Shown here piece after piece: positions 19,509-29,437 of a DNA stretch of 64,000 nt. The position numbers were made by a program, and so were the translations under genes. The notes beneath the pieces were generated by a model. The model was given only the letters and a program-made list of their open reading frames with translations. It searched no databases and was not told the DNA's origin. The DNA comes from Methylocystis sp. (GTDB lineage Bacteria; Pseudomonadota; Alphaproteobacteria; Rhizobiales; Beijerinckiaceae): the NCBI GenBank assembly GCA_021731565.1, contig JAKFXD010000099.1, positions 1 through 64,000 of the forward strand, read 5' to 3'. How positions within the stretch are numbered: the stretch's first letter is position 1; each line of letters starts with the position of its first letter.

Positions 19509-20029
19509 AAAAACTGCTTGGCCTCTTCGCTCTTATGTTCTGCGCGCCCGCGCTCGCGCATGGGCCGACGCCGATCAAGATCGATCAGACGATTGTCATC
19601 GCCGCCGATCCCAAAGCCGTGTGGGCCGTCGCCGGAAAGTTCGACGGGCTCGCGAATTGGCATCCCGCCATTCAATCGGTGAAGGCGACCGGCGGGGACG
19701 CCGCGGGCGCCGAACGCGAAATCGCTTTCAAAAAGGGCGGCGTTCTCAAGGAAGGGCTCGACGAATATGATCCGGGGGCGTTCAAGCTTTCCTGGCGCAT
19801 GTCCGATCCCAACCTCGATGCGATGCCGGCAAGTTCCTATACGCTGACGTTCATGATCGAGCCTGCGCCGGCGGGCGGGAGCCTGGTGAAATGGTACGGT
19901 CGCCTCTATCGCGGCGATACGAGCAATGAACCACCGGAAAACCTCAATGACGACGCGGCGCGCGCCGCGATGTCGAGCTTCCTGAGCGACGGTCTGCAAG
20001 GTTTGAAGAAAAAGGTCGAAGGAAAATAG
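19505..20029 (+). CDS. mxaD: MxaD, START/SRPBCC-like periplasmic protein
   Basis: IKIDQTIVIAADPKAVWAVAGKFDGLANWHPAIQSVKAT. Confidence 0.92.
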   Translation: MKKLLGLFALMFCAPALAHGPTPIKIDQTIVIAADPKAVWAVAGKFDGLANWHPAIQSVKATGGDAAGAEREIAFKKGGVLKEGLDEYDPGAFKLSWRMSDPNLDAMPASSYTLTFMIEPAPAGGSLVKWYGRLYRGDTSNEPPENLNDDAARAAMSSFLSDGLQGLKKKVEGK

Positions 20030-20037
20030 CCGCGACC

Positions 20038-20544
20038 ATGCGATTTCGAACGGCGATCATTTTCGCGGGCGTCTGCGCGCTCGTCGCCGCTTGCGGCGAA
20101 GAGAGGCGCAGCGCCCGGCGGGACGACATGATCGAAGCTGACAGCGACAAGAGCGCGAATTCTTGGCTCGGCGCCACCGATCATACCGAGCCCGCGCTGT
20201 GGCTCGCTCGGCGCGAAGCCGGCGCCGCGGTCAGCGAACGGGAACCGGCGGTGGCGCGCATACACGCCGCGCTTCTCTCGGCGCGGGCGCATTTCCTGGA
20301 GAGCGACCGGATGCTCGCCAACCGCACCGCTCAGCTCGGCGAGATGCTGGCGGCGGACGGTCATGCGGAGGACTTCGCGCAGTTGATCGACTCTCTCGTC
20401 GACGTCGCGGCGACGGCGGGACAAAGGCAGACCTACGGCGAGCTTTGCCAGCACTACTACAATCTGCGCCATAGTGGAGTTGAGCGCGACGCGGCGCTGC
20501 AGACGCTCGCTTCGCGTTACAAAACGCAAAAGCAATTCAGATAG
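20038..20544 (+). CDS. Mxa-cluster lipoprotein (MxaE/MxaH-type)
   Basis: Lipobox VAAC; immediately follows mxaD. Confidence 0.6.
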   Translation: MRFRTAIIFAGVCALVAACGEERRSARRDDMIEADSDKSANSWLGATDHTEPALWLARREAGAAVSEREPAVARIHAALLSARAHFLESDRMLANRTAQLGEMLAADGHAEDFAQLIDSLVDVAATAGQRQTYGELCQHYYNLRHSGVERDAALQTLASRYKTQKQFR

Positions 20545-20549
20545 CGCCG

Positions 20550-21182
20550 CTAGACAAGCTTCATCGCCACCTTGTTTTCGACGGCGATGCGCAGGAGGTC
20601 CGCCTTCGAGCGCGCGCCCAGCTTGCGCTTCAGCAAAATGCAATTGTTGGCGACAGTCTTGTACGACACCTTCAGAATATGCGCGATTTCGGTCATGTCC
20701 TTGCCGTCGGCGAGATTGCGCAGGATTTCGATTTCCCGTCCGTTCAAGGCGTCGAGCGGGTTGCTGGCGCGGCTCTGATCGGCAAAGGCGAGCTTGAGCG
20801 CGAAGGCGTTCGACAGATAGCGCTCGCCCTCCGCCACTGCGCGGATCGCCTTGATGAAGACGCGCGGATCCTCGCTCTTGGCGACATAGCCGCGCGCGCC
20901 GCCTTCAATGGCGCGCGCCGCAAACACCGGGTCGTCGTTCATGGTGAAGACGATGATTTTTGCGTTTGCGTCCCGCTTCAAGATCCGGCGCAGCAGTTCG
21001 AAGCCAGAGATTCCCGGCAGATTGATGTCGAGCACGACGACGTCGGGCCCTGCCGAGGCATAGGTCTCAAGCGCCTCATCGGCATTATGCGCCTCGAGCA
21101 CTGCGATGTCCTTTTGTCCCGAAAGCATGCCGCGGCAGCCCTCGATCACCATTGGGTGGTCGTCGACGATAAGTACGCGCAT
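20550..21182 (-). CDS. NarL/LuxR-type response regulator (MxaB-like by position)
   Basis: MRVLIVDDHPMVIEG...DVVVLDINLPG...LNGREIEILRNLADGKDMTEIAHILKVSYKTVANNCILLKRKL. Confidence 0.9.
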   Translation of the reverse strand: MRVLIVDDHPMVIEGCRGMLSGQKDIAVLEAHNADEALETYASAGPDVVVLDINLPGISGFELLRRILKRDANAKIIVFTMNDDPVFAARAIEGGARGYVAKSEDPRVFIKAIRAVAEGERYLSNAFALKLAFADQSRASNPLDALNGREIEILRNLADGKDMTEIAHILKVSYKTVANNCILLKRKLGARSKADLLRIAVENKVAMKLV

Positions 21183-21296
21183 TGTTTTTTCGCTTGTATG
21201 AGAGGCAAAACCTATGTTGTGGGAACCGCCAGTCTTGTCAATTGATCGCCGGCGATCGTCAACGGCAAAGCGCGGGGCGGGACGAGGGCCCTGATC

Positions 21297-22685
21297 ATGC
21301 GCGGTTTTTCGCTTCAAGCCAGGCTGGGCTGGCTGATCGGCGTCGTGCTTGTCGCGACGCTGCTCGTCAATCTTGCGATTCAGCTTCTTCACGCAGCGCC
21401 GCGCGTCCGTACGGAAGCGGGAAGCAATCTCAGATTAATGCGGGAGGTTGTCTTGACGACCATAGCAAATCTTCCCGAGGATGAAGATCCGGCGCCTGCG
21501 CTGAAGCGACTTTATGGGTCGCTCGGCAATCTGCGCCATTCGGATGTTGAGATTCTTCCCGCGAATGAAGCGCCGCCGGCGGACTGGCTGGAAAAAATCC
21601 GCCATTCCGATCGCGACGTTCCGGAATGGTTCGTGAAACTTGTCGGCGCCGCGCCGCGGGTCATGACGATCCCCGTGATCGTCGGCGGCCGCGCCTATGG
21701 CAATATCGTGGTGATCTCCAATCCATTCGACGAACTCGGAGAAATCTGGTCGGACATGCTGTGGCTCGCGGCCATCAGCCTCGCGGTCGCCATCGTCTTC
21801 CTGACGCTCGTTCTGCTTTTCCTGCGACACTCGCTTGCGCCCTTCGACGCCCTCAAAGCCGGGCTCGCGCGATTGGAGGCCGGCCAGAGCGGCGTTCGCC
21901 TGTCGCTGAGCGGGGCGACCGAATTCAGATCGATCGCCGCGGCTTTGAATTCGCTCGGCGCGACGCTCGATCGCGTCAAGCAGGAAAACCGCGGCCTCGT
22001 CGACAGGCTCATTCAGGTGCAGGAGGACGAACGCAAGGATATCGCCCGCGATCTGCATGACGAGGCCGGTCCCTGCCTGTTCTCGATACGCGCGACGTCG
22101 GCGGCTTTACAGGAGCTTGTGTCGCATCCATCCCCCGACATCGGCCGTTTGCGGCTGATGAGTTCGGCGATCGACAGGGCGAGCGAATCGCTTCAGTCGC
22201 TGTTCAGAGGCCTTCTCGACCGGCTGCGGCCAAAGGGTCTCGAAGAGCTGGGTCTCGAGCCGGCGCTGAGGGCGCTCTTCGCCTCCTGGGCGCTGACCCA
22301 TCCCGAGGTCGATCTGCGGCTCATCGTTCGCCATGATCTTTCGCCGCTGGATGAGGAAACGGCGCTCGCCGCCTATCGCGTCGTGCAGGAAGCCTTGACC
22401 AATATTTTTCGTCATTCGGGCGCAAGCAGGGGCGACGTCACGCTAGAATTCGGATTGGACGCGTCTGCGCATCCGCATGAGCCGGAAGAGGAGGCGACGC
22501 CGCACCTCAACATCGTCATCGAGGATAATGGGGTCGGCATTTCGGAAGGCGTCGCGCCCGGCATGGGACTGCTCGGCATGAACGAACGTGCGCGTGCGCT
22601 GGGCGGCGCGCAACGGATCGAAAGCCCGCTCTCCGGCGGCGCGCGGATCATCGTGTCGCTTCCCCTGCGCGACGACGGCGAGTGA
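21297..22685 (+). CDS. NarX/UhpB-type sensor histidine kinase (HisKA_3)
   Basis: EDERKDIARDLHDEAGPCLFSIRAT H-box; DNGVGISEGVAPGMGLLGMNERARALGG. Confidence 0.93.
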   Translation: MRGFSLQARLGWLIGVVLVATLLVNLAIQLLHAAPRVRTEAGSNLRLMREVVLTTIANLPEDEDPAPALKRLYGSLGNLRHSDVEILPANEAPPADWLEKIRHSDRDVPEWFVKLVGAAPRVMTIPVIVGGRAYGNIVVISNPFDELGEIWSDMLWLAAISLAVAIVFLTLVLLFLRHSLAPFDALKAGLARLEAGQSGVRLSLSGATEFRSIAAALNSLGATLDRVKQENRGLVDRLIQVQEDERKDIARDLHDEAGPCLFSIRATSAALQELVSHPSPDIGRLRLMSSAIDRASESLQSLFRGLLDRLRPKGLEELGLEPALRALFASWALTHPEVDLRLIVRHDLSPLDEETALAAYRVVQEALTNIFRHSGASRGDVTLEFGLDASAHPHEPEEEATPHLNIVIEDNGVGISEGVAPGMGLLGMNERARALGGAQRIESPLSGGARIIVSLPLRDDGE

Positions 22686-22833
22686 TCTGGCGAAATCCGT
22701 CCCGCGCCCGCGCCAATCGGGAATTTTCGGCAAGGGCAATGACGCAAGTTTCAAGGTGAAAAACTTTGCGCCCCTAATTATTCTCGAATGAAGCCGCCGT
22801 CATTGGCGGAAACGACTCTGGAGGAGCAACGCC

Positions 22834-22911
22834 ATGGCATGGTCGCAACCCGTTTTGATCGAAATCTGCGTCGGCATGGAAATCACCAGCTACGAATCAG
22901 CAGAGTTCTGA
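22834..22911 (+). CDS. pqqA: PQQ precursor peptide PqqA, 25 aa
   Basis: Translation MAWSQPVLIEICVGMEITSYESAEF; PqqA core EICVGMExTSYESAE with conserved Glu and Tyr; GGAGGA SD upstream. Confidence 0.93.
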   Translation: MAWSQPVLIEICVGMEITSYESAEF

Positions 22912-23142
22912 TCGACCTTTTGTTCGGCGGCGGGGCCAGGCAAGACTGGCTCCGCATCAGCCGGGCATGAAGCGCGCGTTCGACCTTAGGCGAGCGCCGC
23001 CGCGCCGGACGTCAAAACATTTGGCGCTCGAGTTCGTTTGCTGCTAGCAAATTGTTTTTGAACGGTTTCATCTCTCAAAGCGCTTGCCCTCGGATAATTT
23101 GCTCCTAATCTGGAGCGAAATCGAACCGCCGAGGAGAAGGGC

Positions 23143-23412
23143 ATGGCGTCCAGCGGCTTCCGCCTGCAGCTCGAAGGCTACGGCCTGACGACGGCGAATA
23201 TTCTCTACCGTCTGCCGGATTATCCAAAGATCATCCAATCTTACATCTGGCAGGACTATGATCTCCATCCAGAGTTTCCCGAGTTGCGTAAATTTCTCGA
23301 TTTCTGGATGCGCAGCCTCGACGGTCCGCTGCATTCGGTCATCGTCGCGCATTCAAGCCTTATCAAGCCGGCCGAGATGACGCTCCTCGATGGGGAGTTT
23401 AAGGTGCATTGA
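23143..23412 (+). CDS. Usg family protein
   Basis: LEGYGLTTANILYRLPDYPKIIQSYIWQDYDLHPEFPELRKFLDFW. Confidence 0.85.
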   Translation: MASSGFRLQLEGYGLTTANILYRLPDYPKIIQSYIWQDYDLHPEFPELRKFLDFWMRSLDGPLHSVIVAHSSLIKPAEMTLLDGEFKVH

Positions 23413-23479
23413 TCCGGGCCGCCTTGCGAAACGAGCTTCGGCGAGACAAAATCGCCGCGGTTTCAAAGCGAGGCATGCC

Positions 23480-23935
23480 GTGACGGACGAGAGTGACGCG
23501 AAATCTTGGATAGGGGCCTGGGAAGCGGCCGCAGTAATCGCCGTGGTGGCGGCGGCCTTTCTTTTGGCGAGGCAAACCCGCGAGAGTCTCTCGCTGGACG
23601 AAGACCCCGAACCGTTCTCGCTGGCCTTGGAGCGCGAGGCGGCCGAGGTGAACGCCACCCTTCCCGAAATGGTCAGCGAAGGCGTTCGCCTGGACAACAC
23701 GACGGCAGGTCCGGGCAACGCCTTCAATTACAATTATACGGTCGTTGACGACGAGGCGGCCCGGTCTCTGGTCGCCAACCCCGAGAAGCTCGCTCAATTG
23801 AAGAACCAGTTGCAGTCGCGCGTTTGTCTGACGATGCCGCAGCGCCGCGCGAGCGGCGCCATCGTCAGATATTCTCTCAAAAACAATGAGGGCAAAACGA
23901 TCGCCGACGTCTCGATCGACGCGGGCGATTGCTGA
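23480..23935 (+). CDS. Hypothetical membrane-anchored protein (GTG start)
   Basis: ORF with one N-terminal TM segment. Confidence 0.6.
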   Translation: MTDESDAKSWIGAWEAAAVIAVVAAAFLLARQTRESLSLDEDPEPFSLALEREAAEVNATLPEMVSEGVRLDNTTAGPGNAFNYNYTVVDDEAARSLVANPEKLAQLKNQLQSRVCLTMPQRRASGAIVRYSLKNNEGKTIADVSIDAGDC

Positions 23936-24020
23936 GCAACAGGTCACACGGGGTCGCGGCCGGCAAAAATTCCATCGCGATATTTGTCGCCCTGACGCCG
24001 GCCGAGGCGACCGCAGTTGA

Positions 24021-24491
24021 TTAAATTCCGGGCACAGTCGATTTGAAGCTATCGCACCGGAATCCGCGAGGGCCTTCCGTCCGCGTCGACGAAGGGAATA
24101 GCCCGGCCTGAAAACATTGAATCATATGCGCGGCTTTGGCGATCGCCTGCTCGGCCTGCGTCTTTGGCAGCGCTTCATAGGCGCTTTCGGTGAAGAGCTC
24201 GAGCCGGCGAGCAAAATGCTCGGGCTCGATGGGCAAATCGATGTGAACGGCGAATGGAAGCCCTTGGTAGCGGTCCGTGCCGAGCAGGGTTTTTGACCAG
24301 AAATTCGCGACAACGCTCATATGTTGATCCAGATTGTGGATCGCCCAAAAGACCGGTCCGAGCAGGGAGTCCTTGGCGCCCTTGGCGTAGAAGCGGCGCA
24401 TGCAATCGTCGATCGCGAGCTCCAATTTCTCGCGTTCGGCCCTGTCCTCGATCGGCGGGATGGCGGCGGGCTCCATGGTCTTATCCTGCAT
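24021..24491 (-). CDS. Group III truncated haemoglobin
   Basis: LELAIDDCMRRFYAKGAKDSLLGPVFWAIHNLDQHMSVVANFWSKTLLGTDRYQGLPFAVHIDLPIEPEHFARRLELF. Confidence 0.85.
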   Translation of the reverse strand: MQDKTMEPAAIPPIEDRAEREKLELAIDDCMRRFYAKGAKDSLLGPVFWAIHNLDQHMSVVANFWSKTLLGTDRYQGLPFAVHIDLPIEPEHFARRLELFTESAYEALPKTQAEQAIAKAAHMIQCFQAGLFPSSTRTEGPRGFRCDSFKSTVPGI

Positions 24492-24583
24492 GAATGCGTT
24501 TGGGGCGTTCCGGCGCCAGAGCGGCGCGCAAAAAGACGGAACGGGCGCTTCGCTTAAACCGCGATTGGAGGAACGCTCGCATC

Positions 24584-24699
24584 TAGAGCGCGCTGCGAAA
24601 AAGTGGGAACCGGTTTTTCGCATAGAGCGCGCTCTAAACTTTTGAAATCGATCACGTTGTCTGCGTTTAGGCGATTCCGCCTAAACGCAGCGTGATCTA
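24584..24699. repeat. Composite intergenic palindromic element
   Basis: gcgaaaaa..tttttcgc hairpin flanked by agagcgcgct copies, then ctgcgtttaggcg-attc-cgcctaaacgcag nested in gatcacg..cgtgatc; core gcgaaaaagtgggaac recurs at 51580. Confidence 0.8.
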
Positions 24700-25107
24700 G
24701 CGCATGTTCACGACTTTCGGTGACGTCGCGACCGCCTTTTTCTTGGCGCTCAGCAGAGCGTTGATCTTGTCGCGAACGAGTTCCGCCCGCAGCGGTTTCG
24801 CCAGGAAAGCATGCGCGCCGGCGGAAATGCATAATTGGCCAAAGCCGCTCGAAACCTGATCGATGACGACGAGAATTTTCGCTTCGGGAATGCGGGCCTG
24901 AAATTCTTGGATCAGATCCAAGCCGTTAATGCGAATGATTCCCTCGGCGAGGACCAACAGGTCCGGCTCTGTTCGCTTCGCTTTCGTCAGCGCGCCTGTT
25001 GCGCTCTCCAGTTCATGCGACTCATATCCGTCGAGGAAGCGGATCGCTCCACGAAGAATCTCATTGTCGTCGATAACGAAGATTCGCCGGCTTTCGATGA
25101 CTCTCAC
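24697..25107 (-). CDS. Receiver-like protein (single domain, phosphoacceptor Asp missing); start uncertain
   Basis: RRIFVIDDNEILRGAIRFLDG...PDLLVLAEGI...GAHAFLAKPLRAELVRDKI. Confidence 0.65.
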   Translation of the reverse strand: MRVIESRRIFVIDDNEILRGAIRFLDGYESHELESATGALTKAKRTEPDLLVLAEGIIRINGLDLIQEFQARIPEAKILVVIDQVSSGFGQLCISAGAHAFLAKPLRAELVRDKINALLSAKKKAVATSPKVVNMR

Positions 25108-25527
25108 CCTCTCTGCGCTGATCTTCAAGGCAAATTCGCCGGATCGACCAACCCAATTGAAAAGCAAGGCACGTGCCAAGCAAGCGGCGATTCGGCGAAA
25201 ATCCGCTGTCCGCCTTTTGCGGCGCGCGCTCTGCTTGGTCGCATCACGCCGCAATTCGACGTTTCTCGGACTTTCGCCTGCATGAGGGCGCCGAAATTCT
25301 CTGAGATAAACATATCCCATACTTTAGAATTAAAATGTTTCCAAACTAGCTGTGGCGGAAAAGCAACATTTGTCAAAAAAATTACTGTATGCGTATGAAT
25401 CTATACAGTTTAAAATGCTTCCATTCAGGACTTTCTTTGATTGACCGGGCGCCATGCCAAATTTAGCTTCAGTCAAACTTCGCGAGAGCGGAGAGAGACA
25501 ACGCACAAACCTCCCTGGCGGTTCCCG

Positions 25528-28053
25528 ATGAGCGACGTAAAATCTCCAATATCGCTACGAATGTTGACTCAGTCGCGTTCGCGTAGCCGCGGCGCCGATC
25601 TCACCGCGGTAAAGGCGTTGGGCGTCGCCGCGGCGCTCGCTTCGAGCGTGAGCGCTTCGGCTTTGGCGCAGTCGGCGTCGACCACGCTGCCGCCCGTCAA
25701 AGTCGACGCGCCACATGAAAAGCCGCGCGCGGCCTTGCCGGCCAAACCCAAGCCGATCGCCGTCGCTCAGCCGCGTCCAGCGCATCATCCGGCCGTCAAT
25801 TCGCAGGCTGCGGGTCAACGTCGTGGCGCACCAGGCGCATCGACCGGGGGAGGGCAGGGGGCGGGCAGCGGCGGACTTCCGATCCTCGCCACGGCGCCGA
25901 ACGCCAATCCTTACGCCGATCCGGTCGCGCCCTATAAGGTCGACCGCCTGTCTTCGCCAAAATTCACCGAACCGGTGCTCAACACGCCGCGTACGATCAC
26001 CGTGCTGACCAAGGAAGTGCTCGACGACAAGAACGCCTTCACCTTGCGCGAAATCGGCCGCAGCACGGCGGGCGTGACGCTGGGTACGGGCGAAGGCGGC
26101 AACGCCTTTGGCGACCGCTTCTTCATTCGCGGTTTCGACGTCCGCAACGACATTTTCGTCGACGGCGTTCGCGACCCAGGCGTCAGCATTCGCGAAAATT
26201 TCTACACCGAGCAGGTCGAGATTCTGCGCGGTCCGGGGTCGACATTCGCCGGACGCGGCACCGCCGGCGGCGCGATCAACATCGTCACGAAACAGGCGAC
26301 CGATCGCGATTTCGTCAATCTCACGGGCATCGGCGGCTTTTCCGACCATATGCGGCGGATCACGCTCGACGTGAACAAGGCGATCACCCCGATCCTGGCG
26401 GTGCGCGTCAACGCTCTGTACCATGACTCGAATGTCGCGGGGCGCAGCTTCATCACCGACTATCGCGACGGCGTCGCCGGCTCGGTGGTGTTCAAGCCCC
26501 TGCCGGATTTGACCCTCACCGGCCAATATACGCATGTCTATCAGAACGGCTTTCCGGACTTTGGCGTGCCGTACAATCGAATCTGGAATCGACCGTTCCC
26601 GGAAGGGGTCACTCCCCGCTACAATTGGTATGGTTTCGTCAATCGCGACTTCCAGGTTGCGATGCAGAATTTCGGCACCTTCACGGCGCATTATCGCTAC
26701 AATGACAACCTCGTCTTCGACAACCGGTTTCGGCAGAGCCGTTCGGTCCTCGATTATATCGGCTCATTGGCGAGTAGCGCCAACCTCTTTGCCGGCACCG
26801 TGAATATCGGCGCGCAAAGCCGCTATCAGGTGGTGAACACGCTCGACAACCAGACCGAGGCGACTCTCAAAATCGAAACGGGACCGGTTAAGCATGCGCT
26901 GGTCGCCGGCGTCGAATTCGCCCGCGAAGGCGTGACGCGCACCAATTACCAGGGACTGGTGTCGGAGTTGAACGGCACGCCTTCCGTCGGCAATTCCATT
27001 ACCTGCAACCTCTATCTGCCATGCACCTATCGGCCGTTCCTGAACACGCCCTATCGCAATCTCAATCCGACGCGGATCGCCGTCGACACGAAATCCGGCT
27101 ATGTGATCGAGACCGCGAATTATCAGGACGTGGTCCTCGTGAACGGCGGCGCGCGCTTCGATGATTACAACATCACGAGCCGCACGGAGACGCTGTCGAC
27201 GTTCGCCAAGAACCATTCAGGACTGTTCAACTGGAACGCCGGCGTCGTCTTCAAGCCGCTGCCGAACGTCAGCGCCTACGCGGCTTACGCCACTTCGGCG
27301 AACCCCGTCGGCGCCGAACTTGACGGCGGCGCGGCGAATTACGGCGGACTGAATACGGCGGCGCAGATCTTTCCGCCCCAACTCAACAAGGCTGCCGAGG
27401 TTGGCCTCAAATGGGAGCTGTTCGACAGGCATCTGCTCGCCACGGCCGCCTTCTTCAAGACGGATGTGAGCGGCGCCCGAGAAGTGAATTCGGGCGTCAC
27501 CACCGGCAATGCGTCCTATTACGTCGAGGGCGTCGATCTCGAGGCGGCAGGCAATATCACTGACAAATGGATGGTTCTCGGCGGCATCGTGCTGATGGAC
27601 TCGCGGGTGACGAGTTCCTACGCGCGAACCAACATCGGCCTTCAACTCGCCAACATCGCCCATGAATCCTTCAGCCTGCTGTCGAAATATAAGGCTGGCG
27701 AATTGCTCGGCCTCGCGCCAGATATGCTTGAAATCGGCGGCCAGGCGATTTATCGCTCAAAAATCTACGGCGGCAACAATATCGTCGCTAACGGCGCCCC
27801 TGTCATCAACGCCTATGGCTGGCCCGCGCCGACCGGGGCCAATCCCTTCCTGAATGTTCCGACGGTTCTGCCGTCCTACTGGCGCTTCGACATTTTCGCG
27901 GAAAGCAAAATTGGCGAGAACGTCACCATGAAGCTTTCGGTCAACAATCTGTTCGACCGCACGATCTATGACGCCTTCTACCAAACGGCGACGCCTTTCG
28001 TGCAGATGTCGCCCGGCCGCGCCGTCTATCTTGAAACGCGCGTCCTGTTCTAG
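25528..28053 (+). CDS. TonB-dependent siderophore receptor
   Basis: Plug domain [31 protein letters not shown]...[20 protein letters not shown]-terminal beta-strand VYLETRVLF. Confidence 0.95.
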   Translation: MSDVKSPISLRMLTQSRSRSRGADLTAVKALGVAAALASSVSASALAQSASTTLPPVKVDAPHEKPRAALPAKPKPIAVAQPRPAHHPAVNSQAAGQRRGAPGASTGGGQGAGSGGLPILATAPNANPYADPVAPYKVDRLSSPKFTEPVLNTPRTITVLTKEVLDDKNAFTLREIGRSTAGVTLGTGEGGNAFGDRFFIRGFDVRNDIFVDGVRDPGVSIRENFYTEQVEILRGPGSTFAGRGTAGGAINIVTKQATDRDFVNLTGIGGFSDHMRRITLDVNKAITPILAVRVNALYHDSNVAGRSFITDYRDGVAGSVVFKPLPDLTLTGQYTHVYQNGFPDFGVPYNRIWNRPFPEGVTPRYNWYGFVNRDFQVAMQNFGTFTAHYRYNDNLVFDNRFRQSRSVLDYIGSLASSANLFAGTVNIGAQSRYQVVNTLDNQTEATLKIETGPVKHALVAGVEFAREGVTRTNYQGLVSELNGTPSVGNSITCNLYLPCTYRPFLNTPYRNLNPTRIAVDTKSGYVIETANYQDVVLVNGGARFDDYNITSRTETLSTFAKNHSGLFNWNAGVVFKPLPNVSAYAAYATSANPVGAELDGGAANYGGLNTAAQIFPPQLNKAAEVGLKWELFDRHLLATAAFFKTDVSGAREVNSGVTTGNASYYVEGVDLEAAGNITDKWMVLGGIVLMDSRVTSSYARTNIGLQLANIAHESFSLLSKYKAGELLGLAPDMLEIGGQAIYRSKIYGGNNIVANGAPVINAYGWPAPTGANPFLNVPTVLPSYWRFDIFAESKIGENVTMKLSVNNLFDRTIYDAFYQTATPFVQMSPGRAVYLETRVLF

Positions 28054-28064
28054 GAGCCGCATCA

Positions 28065-28748
28065 ATGCTTGCACACATAAGGAGCGTGCTCGAGCGAAAG
28101 GAGATCGACGTTCTGCGCCAGGCGATGGCGCAGGCGCAGTGGGAGGACGGCGCCTCGACCGCCGGGGCGAACGCCGGCGATCTGAAGCGCAATCAGCAGA
28201 TCCCGCCAGACTCCGAGCTTTCGCGGGCGCTCGGCAAGCGGCTGCTTTCGTCGCTGCTTGCCAATCCGTCCTTTATTTCGGCGGCTGTCCCGCTGCATAT
28301 TTATCCGCCGCTCTTCAATCGCTACGGCGTCGGCGACCATTTCGACCCGCATGTCGACAATGCGATACGCGGCGACGCCGTGACCGGCGCGCGCATTCGG
28401 GTCGATCTCGCGGCGACCTTGCTGCTCTCCGAACCCGATGAATATGAAGGCGGCGAACTGATCGTCGAAGACGTCTACGGTTCAAGGCGATTCAAGCCGC
28501 CGGCGGGCGATCTCATCCTTTATTCGGCCGGCAGCCTTCATATGGTGACGCCGGTGACGCGCGGCCTACGTCTCGCCTCATTTATGTGGCTGCAAAGCAT
28601 GATCCGCGCCGATGAGGCGCGCAGCTTCATTTGCGATCTGGATGAATCGATCCAGGATCTCGCGCCGCGGGTCGGGGCGGACGATCCGGACCTGCGCAGG
28701 CTGGTGACCGTCTACCACAACCTTATCCGCTATTGGGGAGAAGCATAG
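28065..28748 (+). CDS. Fe(II)/2-oxoglutarate PKHD-type hydroxylase (PiuC/YbiX family), copy 1
   Basis: [16 protein letters not shown]...GGELIVED...[22 protein letters not shown]. Confidence 0.93.
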   Translation: MLAHIRSVLERKEIDVLRQAMAQAQWEDGASTAGANAGDLKRNQQIPPDSELSRALGKRLLSSLLANPSFISAAVPLHIYPPLFNRYGVGDHFDPHVDNAIRGDAVTGARIRVDLAATLLLSEPDEYEGGELIVEDVYGSRRFKPPAGDLILYSAGSLHMVTPVTRGLRLASFMWLQSMIRADEARSFICDLDESIQDLAPRVGADDPDLRRLVTVYHNLIRYWGEA

Positions 28749-28753
28749 CGCTG

Positions 28754-29437
28754 ATGCTTGTTTGCATTCCGGAAGTTCTTTCCAAGCAGCAGGTCGCTTT
28801 TTTTCGCGCGGCGATGGACAAGGCGCCGTGGGAAGACGGCCGCGCGACGGCCGGCTCGCAGTCCTCTTTGGTGAAGAACAATCTTCAACTGGCGCAAAGC
28901 GGCGAAGTCGCGCGCGAACTTGGCGAGCATGTGCTCGAGGCGCTTGCGCGGTCGCCGATGTTCGTCTCGGCGGCGCTGCCCCACAGGATTTTCCCGCCGC
29001 TGTTCAATTGCTATGGCGTCGGCCAGAACTTCGGACTGCATGTCGACAATGCGATCCGCGGCATTCCCGGAACGCCGATCCGCATTCGCACCGATCTTTC
29101 GTGCACGCTGTTCCTTTCGGAAGCGGAAGAATATGACGGCGGCGAACTCGTGATCGAGGACCGGGTCGGGCAGCAGGAAGTGAAACTTCCTGCCGGCGAT
29201 CTCGTGCTTTATCCGTCGACGAGCCTTCATCTCGTTCGGGGCGTGACGCGCGGCGAGCGCGTCGCTTCATTTTTTTGGCTGCAGAGCATGATTCGAGACA
29301 ATGTGGCGCGCGCCTTGCTCTTCGATCTTGACCAAGCCATTCAGTCGCTGACCACGCGGCTCGGCGCCGGCGATCCCGCCTGCGTCAAACTTTCCGGCGT
29401 CTATCACAATCTCATCCGCACATGGGCCGAAGCATGA
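28754..29437 (+). CDS. PKHD-type hydroxylase (PiuC/YbiX family), copy 2
   Basis: [16 protein letters not shown]...GGELVIED...[22 protein letters not shown]. Confidence 0.93.
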   Translation: MLVCIPEVLSKQQVAFFRAAMDKAPWEDGRATAGSQSSLVKNNLQLAQSGEVARELGEHVLEALARSPMFVSAALPHRIFPPLFNCYGVGQNFGLHVDNAIRGIPGTPIRIRTDLSCTLFLSEAEEYDGGELVIEDRVGQQEVKLPAGDLVLYPSTSLHLVRGVTRGERVASFFWLQSMIRDNVARALLFDLDQAIQSLTTRLGAGDPACVKLSGVYHNLIRTWAEA

